Below are positions 1 through 10,640 of a DNA stretch of 64,000 nucleotides, one piece after another. The number at the start of each line of letters is the position of its first letter. The first letter of the stretch is position 1. Under the pieces are notes generated by a model. It did no database searches, was not told where the DNA came from, and saw only the letters and a list, made by a program, of their open reading frames with translations. Position numbers and translations under genes: made by a program. Location of the stretch: assembly GCA_025738555.1 (NCBI GenBank), contig JAOVFP010000007.1:806001-870000 (forward strand), given 5' to 3'. This DNA is from Cyathus striatus (lineage: Eukaryota; Basidiomycota; Agaricomycetes; Agaricales; Nidulariaceae).

Positions 1-325
1 GCTGTTCGGACTAGGTTTTCGGTTAACGGCTTAATCGGAATGTACATATATCTAAGTGCTAATGTAAAACATTAGAATGGACTGCCACAGAACATAGGTC
101 TTTTGTCATTATGATATGTTATTAATTCAAAAATTACTTGGGATAAAAGAAGAATTAAGTCTCTGATTCAATCACAATAAGTGTAAGCAAAAATACAATT
201 CCTTAGTTTCAAATCTATGTATTCATTTGTCCCTGCAACATTTTTAACAGCACTCTGAATTGACACTGATCTGTTATTCACACTTGAGATTACAAGCTAC
301 AACACTAGGTTACATATTTGCAGGT

Positions 326-770
326 GGTGAATGACTACTAAGAACGACAATTTAGGCAGAGTATAAACAAATACAAATAAAAACAACGAAAGAGCGAACA
401 CATTGTGCAATAAGTGATAATGGACTCATATGTAAGCTTAACTAATAGTCTATATATGTAGTAAGATAGGATACATTTAATTAAGTGTAACATTTATGCT
501 ATTGCCAGGTTGTACATAATTTAAAATGGTGAATGACTACTGAGGACGACATTTTAGGTAGAGTATAAACAAATACAAATAAAAACAACAACAGAGCGAA
601 CATTGTGCAATAAGTGATAATGGATTCATATGTAAGCTTAACTGATAGTCTATAGATGTAGTAAGATAGGATACATTTAATTAGGAGCAACATTTATGCT
701 ATTGCCAGGTTGTACATAATTTAAAATGGTGAATGACTACTGAGGACGACATTTTAGGTAGAGTATAAAG
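326..770. repeat. Left subterminal ~200-bp tandem units (about 2.2 copies)
   Basis: Two near-identical units (326-529 and 530-729) and the start of a third (730-770) each begin GTGAATGACTACT and end with a block ATTTAAAATG. Repeated subterminal units are often binding sites for the transposase; that role is inferred. Short 64-residue ORFs repeated here are a by-product of the repeat. Confidence 0.9.
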
Positions 771-1385
771 GTATGCTACTCTGAATAGTATAGCATCATA
801 TATTCTAATATAAATTGACTATTGTACAGGAAGTTCTACACTATTATCTGACCCACAAATAATGACTGCACTGTGAGTATTTATTTTTAACTTGTCTCAA
901 AATAATCTTATAACACTTTTATTAAGTTCCCTGGAAGACAGTGAGGCCCAAGAGGCCGCTTTATTTCATCAGGAAAAACCTCAACAGCTATATTAGCAAA
1001 TAATCTTGAATTTTAGCTCAGATAAGTAGAAAATAGTTAAAATAAGGACTCTAAGGACAATAAGGTAAAATAGTGAGGCCCCCTACTTATTTCGAAAAAA
1101 TAAGTACATTTTAGTACCTTATCTGCACAATTATAGTTCAGATAAGGACTGAGAAGTTCATTTAAAGTGTAATATGCACATAAATTGATGCTTATAAGGA
1201 CACTTTGCTTTCACTCAGTACAGTATAATAGGTGTCAGTTAATTATTGTATTACAACAAAGTGGTTACAGATATAAATAACATATCTAATTACAACAATC
1301 CACTGAAGATATAACATTATGCACTCCACAATATCCAGCCCCACATATCCCTCTATTTCCATGATCCAGCAGTACCACTCACCCC

Positions 1386-1475
1386 ACAACATCCAGCCCC
1401 ACAACATCCAGCCCCACAACATCCAGCCCCACAACATCCAGCCCCACAACATCCAGCCCCACAACATCCAGCCCC
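1386..1475. repeat. 15-bp minisatellite, six copies
   Basis: The unit ACAACATCCAGCCCC is repeated six times without a break. The array lies between two degenerate copies of a longer segment ending ATCCAGCAGTACCACTCA (near 1364-1382 and 1506-1525), so the array seems to have grown inside a small duplication. Period 15 keeps every frame open, which creates the HNIQP and GWMLW repeat ORFs; these are not treated as genes. Confidence 0.95.
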
Positions 1476-2306
1476 ACATATCCACCCATATCCCCCCCTC
1501 TCCATCATCCAGCAGTACCACTCATTGAATGACAGCAACTGTAGTGCTCCTGTACATGATAAGCATACACTTAAAAGGAAGACAACTCAAATACATACCA
1601 AAAAAAGATTGTCAATACCAGTTATACAATGGGCAGAGATGCAGACTTGCACAGCATGTGAGAGACAGGTGTAAGATAAGGGTAGCAGGGAAGCAGAGGA
1701 GCACATATATGAGTCAGATCTCAAAGTAGAAGCCAGAGTTTACCAAATGAACAGGCCAAAGTGACAGGCAGGGGAAGGAGGGAGAGGAATGAAGGTGAGG
1801 TGGGGGAATTGAAAGGAGTGTACGACGACACGTCAAGTTCAACATGCACGTGATACAATCAAGGCCAAACACAGTGAATCGATCACGTGCTAACTTTCTC
1901 ACTTGCCTTTGAACTTAACTGTTTAAACCTTTAATGTTTGTACTTGGTTCATACAATGCTATGGTAACATCTAACTTGTGTGTACCATATGTTTCCCTCA
2001 ATTAAAAATGATGTGGGCTACTTATATTATGTGTTCCCCCACTATGATATTGGCTCTTAACTACAATTTAATCATACTAGAAAGTATTGTACATGTGTAT
2101 ATTGTGATGTATAACTTCAGCCTTTAAATGTAATACATATAGAACACATATAATTTCATAATATGGAATTAAACTTGATGCAAAGTGCTCAAGATGAAAT
2201 TCTCTGAAATGGAATTGGCTTGCTTTAAGTATAGCTAGTATAGTATGCTAAAATTTGGCTAAAATTGATTAATGTCTTAAATTCATAACAGTGGTTAATT
2301 TCTGTA

Positions 2307-2510
2307 AAACTTATGAACACTTATCATTCTCATACTATGCAATATAAGTACAAGTAAGTGTGCTTTGCCATTGTACCAAACTTATAAACACTTATCATGC
2401 CTCACAATGGGTAATATAAGTACAAGTAAGTTTGCTTTTTTATTGTACCAAACTTATGAACACTTATTATGCCTCACAATAGGCAATATAAGTACAATTA
2501 AGTATGAATT
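2307..2510. repeat. 72-bp tandem repeat, about three copies
   Basis: Three copies start with AAACTTAT(G/A)AACACTTAT at 2307, 2378 and 2450, each followed by CAATATAAGTACAA or a close variant. Copies are diverged by point changes. The repeat explains the 108-codon open frame over it. Confidence 0.9.
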
Positions 2511-2952
2511 ACCCATTATTAGTAAAATTTGGACAAGGGTACAGCTTATTTCTACTAATATCACTAATTTAGCTGATGGGGTTTTTCCTGATGTTGGTCA
2601 AGGAAATGTGGGTTCTGCATTCGAAAAATTCACATTGGACCATATCTGCAACAAATACTGTGAATGGTTCGGTCTCACAGCTCTGAATTAAGAGTTGATA
2701 ACTGGCAGCTTACTTGTCCATTTTGATTCTGGTTCTTGTTAAGGTAACACATGGACGAATAGATACAACTAGGATCACACTGTAATACAATGTCTATTGC
2801 TTTTGTGAAACTAATTTACAGTATCTCATTTTGTTAATCAATTTCTCAGATCATAATTTGAACTATTCTGCATTGCCTATATTCATAAATTTATATGGCA
2901 TCATAGGCCATTCTAATTCTAATGTTTTACATATGTACACTGAAATTGTTGT

Positions 2953-3575
2953 CCTCAGTCGTCATTCACCATTTTAAATTATGTACAACCTGGCAATAGC
3001 ATAAATGTTGCTCTTACTTAAATGTATCCTATCTTACTACATCTATAGACTATCAGTTAAGCTTACATATGAGTCCATTATCACTTATTGCACAATGTTC
3101 GCTCTGTCGCTGTTTTTATTTGTATTTGTTTATACTCTACCTAAAATGTCGTCCTCAGTAGTCATTCACCATTTTAAATTATGTACAACCTGGCAATAGC
3201 ATAAATGTTGCTCCTAATTAAATGTATCCTATCTTACTACATCTATAGACTATCAGTTAAGCTTACATATGAATCCATTATCACTTATTGCACAATGTTC
3301 GCTCTGTTGTTGTTTTTATTTGTATTTGTTTATACTCTACCTAAAATGTCGTCCTCAGTAGTCATTCACCATTTTAAATTATGTACAACCTGGCAATAGC
3401 ATAAATGTTACACTTAATTAAATGTATCCTATCTTACTACATATATAGACTATTAGTTAAGCTTACATATGAGTCCATTATCACTTATTGCACAATGTGT
3501 TCGCTCTTTCGTTGTTTTTATTTGTATTTGTTTATACTCTGCCTAAATTGTCGTTCTTAGTAGTCATTCACCACC
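2953..3575. repeat. Right subterminal ~200-bp tandem units (about three copies)
   Basis: Reverse-complement counterparts of the left units occupy roughly 2966-3174, 3175-3374 and 3375-3575. The right arm therefore has one more unit than the left, so unit number changed after the arms formed. Confidence 0.9.
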
Positions 3576-3897
3576 TGCAAATATGTAACCTAGTGTTGTA
3601 GCTTGTAATCTCAAGTGTGAATAACAGATCAGTGTCAATTCAGAGTGCTGTTAAAAATGTTGCAGGGACAAATGAATACATAGATTTGAAACTAAGGAAT
3701 TGTATTTTTGCTTACACTTATTGTGATTGAATCAGAGACTTAATTCTTCTTTTATCCCAAGTAATTTTTGAATTAATAACATATCATAATGACAAAAGAC
3801 CTATGTTCTGTGGCAGTCCATTCTAATGTTTTACATTAGCACTTAGATATATGTACATTCCGATTAAGCCGTTAACCGAAAACCTAGTCCGAACAGC

Positions 3898-5205
3898 AAG
3901 CGCCCTAAGCGAATATCTAAGCGAGCTGCCGAAGCGCCGAAGGTCGGAGCTCAAAGATTTTGACGTGGTCGAGCGTGGTTGTCCGGCTTTCCATAACAAA
4001 CAGTATCATGTGATACTCGAGACCAATCAACACACCCCAGTTTCCTAGGATCGCATTGTGCTCTTTCTCTTCCTCCACCACCATGCATCGTCGGCGCGCC
4101 GCTCTGACACTCCACCCTGAAGATCCTTTTAAGCTAAGTATTCATACTCTCATCTTCGCCTTCATCTCATTCGATGACAGACAGGGAATGAAAACCTACC
4201 ATGCGCGCAGATTCAACACTAAACGGAACCGCGCTCTCGAGTCTCATCTCAGTTTCCTTCTTGTCCGCATCAGCCCTAAGCGGCTCCTCGCTATCTTCCC
4301 TTGTTTCCTCCAGCCCCTCCTCTTTCCTTTATTATTGTACTACCCATGACGAGCACGGGTGTAAGCATCCACAGTCAGAGTGTGTTGAAGCAGCAGCAAT
4401 GGCGTTGGGAAGGTAGTAGTTGATACAGGGATAGTTGGGGTGGTTGCGGCTGTAGGGGTTTTTATTGGTTGGTAGTGAGGACGGGGTGATAAGGTGTTGG
4501 CATGGCAGCAGGACTGACGCGCGGGTGGGTGTAGTAGGTTGAGGTCAGACGCGGTGATACGCGCATATAAGCTGGACAGTGGCAGAGGTGTCGTAAACGG
4601 AAGGAAATGAGAGACGAATGGGAGGTGCAAGATATTATGGGTGGGTATGTAGGTAGGATGTATTGTTAGTAGCCTATAATTATGGTAGGATGTATTTACA
4701 TATACTTGTAAATTTAATAGTATCTATATATATTATGCACATATACCCACATCCTTGAAGAAAGTAGAAAGAAATGTCTCGAAATCTACAATCGGGACAA
4801 TGGACACATCACGTGGTGAGAGTGAGAGTCGGACTGAGACGTTGCTGAGGCTGAGCCGGGAGACTCGAGGGAGGCATGCGGTTTAGGAACACCGTAAACA
4901 TCATACACGGTGTAAATTTCACTTTACGCCGTGTAAGCAATACACAGTGTAGTTCAAGATATAATTTGCCACGGTACTTAAAAATTACATAGATAACACA
5001 CTTCGACAACACGGAGCGCCAAGTCGCTTTAAGTTCCAGGATGTCAAAGCCCATATCCCATGCTGAACGCCGGCAGCAGCAGTAGTTCGAGACTTACAAG
5101 AGTAGAGAGGAGAGGAGCAGCAAACGTTGGGTATTATATGGTAAGTGCCGTCTCTCCTCTCCACTCTTCGTGGTCCATTCCTCGGCGTTGGATGCTGGTC
5201 TTGCG
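3898..5205. other. CpG-containing decayed repeat DNA, no gene
   Basis: Base composition changes from AT-rich to balanced with frequent CpG at the transposon edge. All open frames are below 100 codons, overlap each other and resemble nothing I know. A short AT-rich stretch lies at 4670-4760. From ~5050 the sequence matches 50,390-50,480, which is the start of the intron-bearing repeat family. Confidence 0.6.
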
Positions 5206-6298
5206 TAGTGTTGCCGTCCGCTCGGCTCCAAAGCCACGAGCCGGTGAGCTGAGCCGAAAATGAGCGGAGCTGAGCAGGTCTCACGAGAGCTGCACTCAGA
5301 CGGCTCTAGCTCAGCTAGGAGCCGCTCCACGTCGGCTATGAGCCCGCTAAGCTACAGCTTATGTAATTTCCGTTTCTGAATCTCGTTAAACAAATATCAT
5401 GTACCACTTAATCTTCCGTTATTTTCATTGATAACTTCCCTTTTTACATATAGATAAATACTACTAATATTCATGCATGCATAATAGTATTGAGCTCGAG
5501 CAAACTCGATGGAAAGAAGATAAAAATGCTACCTCGCACGCAGATTTAACAGCTTTTCGGACCATTATGTAAAAGGTACGCGCTGCGTCAAATTAGCTTC
5601 TAAGCGCCTTTCGAATGCCCATTCTCTATTCCGCTGAGCTATGTAAGGACCCCTGAAAATCCCCATAAATCCCTGATCCCATAAGAGACAAATTGGCGGC
5701 CGTCAGGCCGCTCGGCCTGATCCAAAAGAGACATTTTGAAGGAGAATTTTGATGCAATGCTTGAGGAGAATTGAAGACATTTTTGGGTAAAATAAATATG
5801 GTATGATCCAGCATGAAGACAAATAAGGCATTGTGGCTGAGCGGTTGTATGGCTCAAATTTTTGTTGTAGAATTTCGATTTGTGTAACCAGATGTAACCG
5901 AGTTTGACTCCTAATAGTAAAATTTGAGCAAAATTTGAGGGCTGATCCCATTTTCAGACATTTTTAGGGCTCTGGGAGGTCTGATCCATACTTGGGACAA
6001 ATTTTTGGAAATTTTTGGAGGCCTGATCCCCTGGGGACATTTTTTCCGAAATCGCTCAAATTCTTACCAGACAAAACCACCGGCGCCGGGATCATGCCTT
6101 TATAGGCATTTTCAGGGGTCCTGCTATGTATTTAGTAACTTCCGGCGAACAGACTGAGCTGTGGCTTAGCCAAAGCTAAGCGGTTAGCTGGAGAAGCGAA
6201 CCAAACCTAAACAGCTCCGCTCATGAGCTGAGCTACTGGCAGCACCTGAGCCACGGAAGCTGAGCTAAACTGAGCGGAGCTGAGCGGCGGCAACACTA
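5206..6298. mobile_element. Non-autonomous hAT-like element with 8-bp target duplication
   Basis: Ends are TAGTGTTGCCG at 5206 and the complement CGGCAACACTA at 6298. The 8-bp sequence GTCTTGCG flanks it at 5198-5205 and 6299-6306. An 8-bp duplication with a TAGxGTTG-type end fits the hAT superfamily. The arms are rich in GAGCTGAGC-type words. There is no transposase. The element is 1,093 bases because a second element (5646-6122) sits inside it; without that it would be about 608 bases. It lies in an intron-like block of the host repeat. Confidence 0.88.
5646..6122. mobile_element. Nested 477-bp TIR element with 8-bp duplication and tRNA-like box A/B
   Basis: Terminal inverted repeats AGGACCCCTGAAAAT at 5646 and ATTTTCAGGGGTCCT at 6122 are flanked by a perfect 8-bp duplication, GCTATGTA, at 5638-5645 and 6123-6130. 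The size class and 8-bp duplication suggest a hAT-like or KDZ-like MITE. Inside, TGGCTGAGCGG at ~5835 fits an RNA polymerase III A box, and GAGTTTGACTCC at ~5901 resembles a B box about 65 bases later, a class II tRNA-like spacing. No protein is encoded. Confidence 0.88.
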
Positions 6299-6306
6299 GT
6301 CTTGCG

Positions 6307-9300
6307 TCCACTTGTCACCACGTCATACACTAACTTTTCGTCTTCTCACAGGACAACGCACTTAGGCAGTCAACTAGCCGACAGTCGAACTCCACGAGCT
6401 GGATGGGGTGAAATATGCTCTTACAGCTATATAAACATGACTGGTGTGTTCGCTCCTCCTCTTTCTCCCCTCCCTGCTTATGCTTACGCATCTCTGCAGC
6501 ACGTATAACTATTAGCATCCGAGACCTATCCTGTAGACCATTCCCCTACTCCATACGTACTACATTCCCTTCCCTTCCCGACCACTAATACAGGGAACGA
6601 GCAACTGGGTCCTTCACCACATGCCATCCCAGTGTCGTTTTCGACGCACGTGCCGTCACCGTTCCATACTTCCCTCGAATCATCTGCTCTTTCACAGAGT
6701 GTCTCCTGTTCCTTCCCCAACGCCTTTCCCGCTCCTTACGCCTAGCATAAGGCACACGAAAACTAGAATGAGGAGCGAACTGTGGTGGGACACCTCGGCG
6801 TAGTGAAAGCCAACGCTGTGCATGCGAGTGGCACTGCGGGCTCTCCTGACGCTCGAGTTGGAGTATCAGGGCGATGACTCAAGCGAAGAAGCGAGGCGAT
6901 GGCGGTTCTCTGCAATGGCTACTGCGTAGATCATGTCGTTCTGAACTTTCTGAACGTCACCTCCGAGGTCAACGGCATGTTTCGTCATTCCAAGCACATT
7001 TTCCGACCTTTTTATGATACGCTCCTCTCAGCTCATCCTCCTTCCTCTCGCAACCGCTCAAGGAGACCGAGGCACGCTAATTCAACGACATGGAGTATCA
7101 AGCTGTCTCAAGCCCTTGAGATTTTCATCCGGATATTGAATACTAGCAGATGCGGTCGACGGAGACTTCGAGGGGGTAGAGGAAGATCGCTGAGGTAAGC
7201 ACTGTCCCCCTTCTCCGTTGTTCACGTTCCATTCTCCGTGTTCATGCACTAACGCTTCTTCTCACAGAACGTCTCTTGGACGTCGCGTGCTCTTACATGG
7301 AACAATATGTGAGGATCGAACAGTCAGTGGGCTGGGTGGGCTGGAGAGGACTCTAACGGCTTTGCGGATGTGATAGGTGTGTTTTTCTTCATATCCCTTC
7401 TCTTCACTCCGTGCTTACGCCGACTCTTAGTTTGTACCTCACGTACAATCGTTGTCATCCAAGGTCTGTTCTACATCATGTCCAGTGATACCGTAAGCAC
7501 CACCAACCTCTCTTCTAAAGTGACCACTCAGAAGAGTAAAAACGCACTCAGAGCAGCAGGGTCTCCACTACACCATATGCAAATGCTGATATGTACACCC
7601 CTCGCAACGTCTATACCTTCACCTTGGGCGTTCTCAAGCCTTTCAACATTGACGTCTCCTCTCGCTCCCTGTGGCTACGTAGACGTGTAGGCCGAGAAGT
7701 GGGGAGAAGTGGGGAGAACGTCTGGTGAACGGACAAGCGCGTTCGGGGGAAGGCTACCGTTATACGTTTGGGTGGTATTGGTGGATTCGATGGCTTGGGA
7801 TAAGGGTGGGAACGATGTGCGGTTCCTTCCTAGACGACGGATGTGCGCATTCTCTACCCCTTTTCACATACGTACGACGTGATACGCAACGTTTCGCCTA
7901 TCCAAGCCCTATTCTATCCGTCTGCCACCTTGATGCCCAACGACAGACATTCACCTTGCACCTTCACTCTTGTCCCGACTTCCATACGCTGGTTACAACG
8001 CCTACGCCGTCACGTAGAGCGTTCGGGAACCTATACCTGCCTCCTTACTGCTCCGCTTGATACGGTACAACGACAGCTGAGAAGAGGGCTAACGAGAGCA
8101 TTGCTAATGGGCGTACGCTCCTGTTGGAGAAGGTTTGGTTGTGTTGTATGAAAGTTTTCTGGTTTGTTCGAGGAGGATCGAGGCAGAGTGGAAGGAGAAT
8201 GAAAGCCTGAGATAGGGTTGCTTACTGGACGACTGGCGTGTTCCGTCTGACAATCGTTCACGAGGTGGATGTCGACGTTGCGCCTGTTCAGCGAAGTGTG
8301 CTCATAACCTCTGACGACGATATCATCGACCCTCGTAACACTCCTCCTGTTCTCTACAGCGTCTTCGTTGTCATCTCCTTCAAGAAGAAGAACTGTGTAA
8401 TGTTTTCGCACGTACTATCTAGAATGACTTCCTTCATGGCCTCCGATTGCTTTTCCTGTAAAGTCCGTACTGGGAACGAGGCTAAAACGGTTATTATCCC
8501 CGGTGGCCGTCTTATGCTGATGGAGCCGGACTACGGGGTGCAGGACTCACAGAAACTTGCGTTCATTTGCGATTCCTTCGTTATCTTCTCTATTCCGTTC
8601 GCCGCTTCCTATACCCACGAGGAATCCATGTAGAAGAGTGAAAGAAGCGTGTCTAGTAGTGCTCACTATTCTTGATTGGATGCTGGATCCAGCACTGGGA
8701 TTATGTTCAAGGGGAGATGTCGGATCGATATGTGGTGCATAGGGTCAGCTTCTCAGCACTTTAACGTACATCTGGGAGTGCGCGTTTATGCAGTTATAGC
8801 GCCTACACGTCTGCCCGATTTCATCGAAACGAGTCATCAACCAGGTCACCCATAATCGCTTCGTAACGATCTCTCATCCTGCAGCCTTCCTCACTTTAAC
8901 AACTGTCAGGAGTGGTGTCTATCATCCATGAACACAACCTATCATGCGTGGTTTATGATGAATACGATGGTTCAGTGGATGTCTGTGTAGTTCGGGCTAG
9001 GTAACGTCAGTCATTGTACAAAGTATGGCTACAGTAACTAATCTTCGGTCAAGGCACAACTCGACGCATTACGCATGATATATGATACATCTAAAAGAGG
9101 GGGTACGATTGATTATTGTTGGGGGTCATTATGCTGTGGAAGTTTGGTATGTTTTGCAACCATCTATTCCGCAAGGTCAAGAACCAATTTGACGTTGAGG
9201 TGGCAGAACCGTCACATGTATATTCTCACTGCATTGCGATTGGCTTCGCACCATATGCTCTGGTAGAAAACCGCTTTCCCTTTCGCAGGAGAATTCAAAC

Positions 9301-10640
9301 CTATATTTAGAGACAACACTTGAACTTACAAAGGCGAGCTCTAAAGGCTGATCGAATAAATGCTTAAAGGAATGAATAATCTTATGACCATTCACCAACA
9401 CAAATCCGTGTATCCCTGCTTCGCGCGTTTTCGGTCTACGTCCCTTGGCGTGGTATGATTGAAGTAGGGGATGGAATACATATGGCATAGCGGTAAAGAA
9501 TGTATATGTTGGATACTTGAGGGAGGTTGGGCGTGGCTAGGCGTCGAAGTCATACCTCCAAGTCAAAGAGACTCATGGAGCCCCCACAGAGAGCATTTTG
9601 GCTGGAGGCACGTATGCGATTTGCTGTGATGATGTTTCCCTTTCTTATCGTTCCTCTCTTAGCCTTAACCGATTCACTTGCTATTGCGTCAACTCAGGTT
9701 CACCTCTTTCCTTGGAACGAAGCTCACGGTAGATGCTTATCTTAGACTCATTACTGCCCTTCAAACATCTCTTGAATCTATACCCGTCGCTGTGCTCACG
9801 CAAGATGGGTGCACACATTCCTATGTTCTTACCGGCATGCCACATCATGTCGTGTCCGGGCCGTTCTTCCAAGTTTCATCGGCGTTTCGTCAATGTGGGA
9901 CAGTTATGCATGCAGAGGACTGTTTTACTTTGGAAATAGTGGCGCCGTTCTTCTCTCATTCTGGACTCTGCGCTATACCACTGTAGAGCAGGCAAAGTGC
10001 CTGCGATGCGAAACGCGATATCTCGAACATCTGAAGACGTCCCAATTGCGATTACGTAATCACGCATCACGCTGGAATGACGCATCCATACGCGTTCCGT
10101 TCGTCTCAACTTATCCTCCTCTCTCCGCTCGCCCTGTCCCGGACTTTCCTCAAAATGTACAACTTCGTGCACCGCTCCGACATTATACCCAGTTCTAGGG
10201 ATCGTTTCGACTCACCAAGACCTTCCCGCCGCCGCTCGCAGTACAAACCCTGAACTTTGACATCGGAAACTTTACATGGACTCAACACTATTCCTTATAA
10301 CGGACTCCCTGGATTACATCTCATTCATTCCTTGTGTTTCAGCTATGTTACCTGACTTTATTATTCATTTTAATCCGAGATCGTCGCTCACCAGAGTCCC
10401 AGAGTGACCTATTCATTTTAGGATTAGTGGTTTATTCTCTGTATATAAACCACTGTATTTTCTACAGCTTGGCTAATCAACTTTTACACCGTCTCATACT
10501 CGAAATCTAAGTCTACAACACCGTCTCTAACGTTTCACCGTTCACTTTCCCAACCTTACGCTCACACCATCGCTCATCCTCTCTAGAACTTCCTGTTGAA
10601 GTTCTATCTCTCTTGTTACGTCACAAACCTCTCATCTTAT
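6307..10640 (+). repeat. Decayed copy of an intron-bearing repeat family, plus orientation
   Basis: Long stretches match other parts of the window in the same order and orientation: 6360-8400 with 50,540-52,640; 6420-6960 with 45,020-45,560; 7535-8330 with 58,205-59,010; 9000-9060 with 53,340-53,400 and 59,690-59,750. No open frame exceeds ~130 codons, and none is conserved end to end between copies. Intron-like blocks with donor, branch point and acceptor are conserved. A short stretch near 8240-8370 is open in two copies as DVDVAP(V/I)Q..I...DII, but the frame breaks in others. The original gene or transcript is not recognised. Confidence 0.7.
7195..7267 (+). other. Intron-like block 2 of the repeat family
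   Basis: Donor GTAAGCACTG at 7195, branch-point match GCACTAAC near 7246-7253 and acceptor TTCTCACAG ending 7267 give a 73-base intron of ordinary fungal size. The paralogue at 51,451-51,522 keeps all three signals (GTAAGC, GCACTAAC, CGTACAG) and almost the same length. Confidence 0.6.

Larger units (their letters stand above)
771..2952. other. Interior of the left transposon, no gene recognised
   Basis: AT-rich DNA between the two arms. It contains the 15-bp minisatellite at 1386-1475, a purine-rich stretch near 1760-1810 and the 72-bp tandem repeat at 2307-2510. No reading frame exceeds ~110 codons, and the longest (2365-2691) is generated by the 72-bp repeat. No transposase motif is visible. 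Confidence 0.7.
1..3897. mobile_element. Large DNA transposon with long terminal inverted repeats, left end cut by window
   Basis: The first ~770 bases return as their reverse complement in 2953-3897, so the segment is bounded by long terminal inverted repeats. The outermost visible bases are GCTGTTCGGACTAGG at 1 and the complement ending CCTAGTCCGAACAGC at 3897. Because the left arm starts at base 1 and 3898-4000 has a similar GCTTAGATATTCG-type composition, the true terminus may lie outside the window and no target-site duplication can be checked. The arms contain ~200-bp units in tandem. The interior (771-2952) has no recognisable transposase, so the copy is non-autonomous or gutted. The family is not recognised. 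Confidence 0.85.
5141..6351 (+). other. Intron-like block 1 of the repeat family, interrupted by hAT-like elements
   Basis: A donor GTAAGTGCCG at 5141 and an acceptor CTTCTCACAG ending 6351, with a CACTAAC branch-point match before the acceptor, bound a segment that would be about 110 bases long without the inserted element and its duplication. The paralogous block at 50,442-50,539 (donor GTAAGAGCCG, acceptor CTCGCAG) is uninterrupted and 98 bases long, and so serves as an empty-site reference. Transcription is not shown. Confidence 0.6.
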
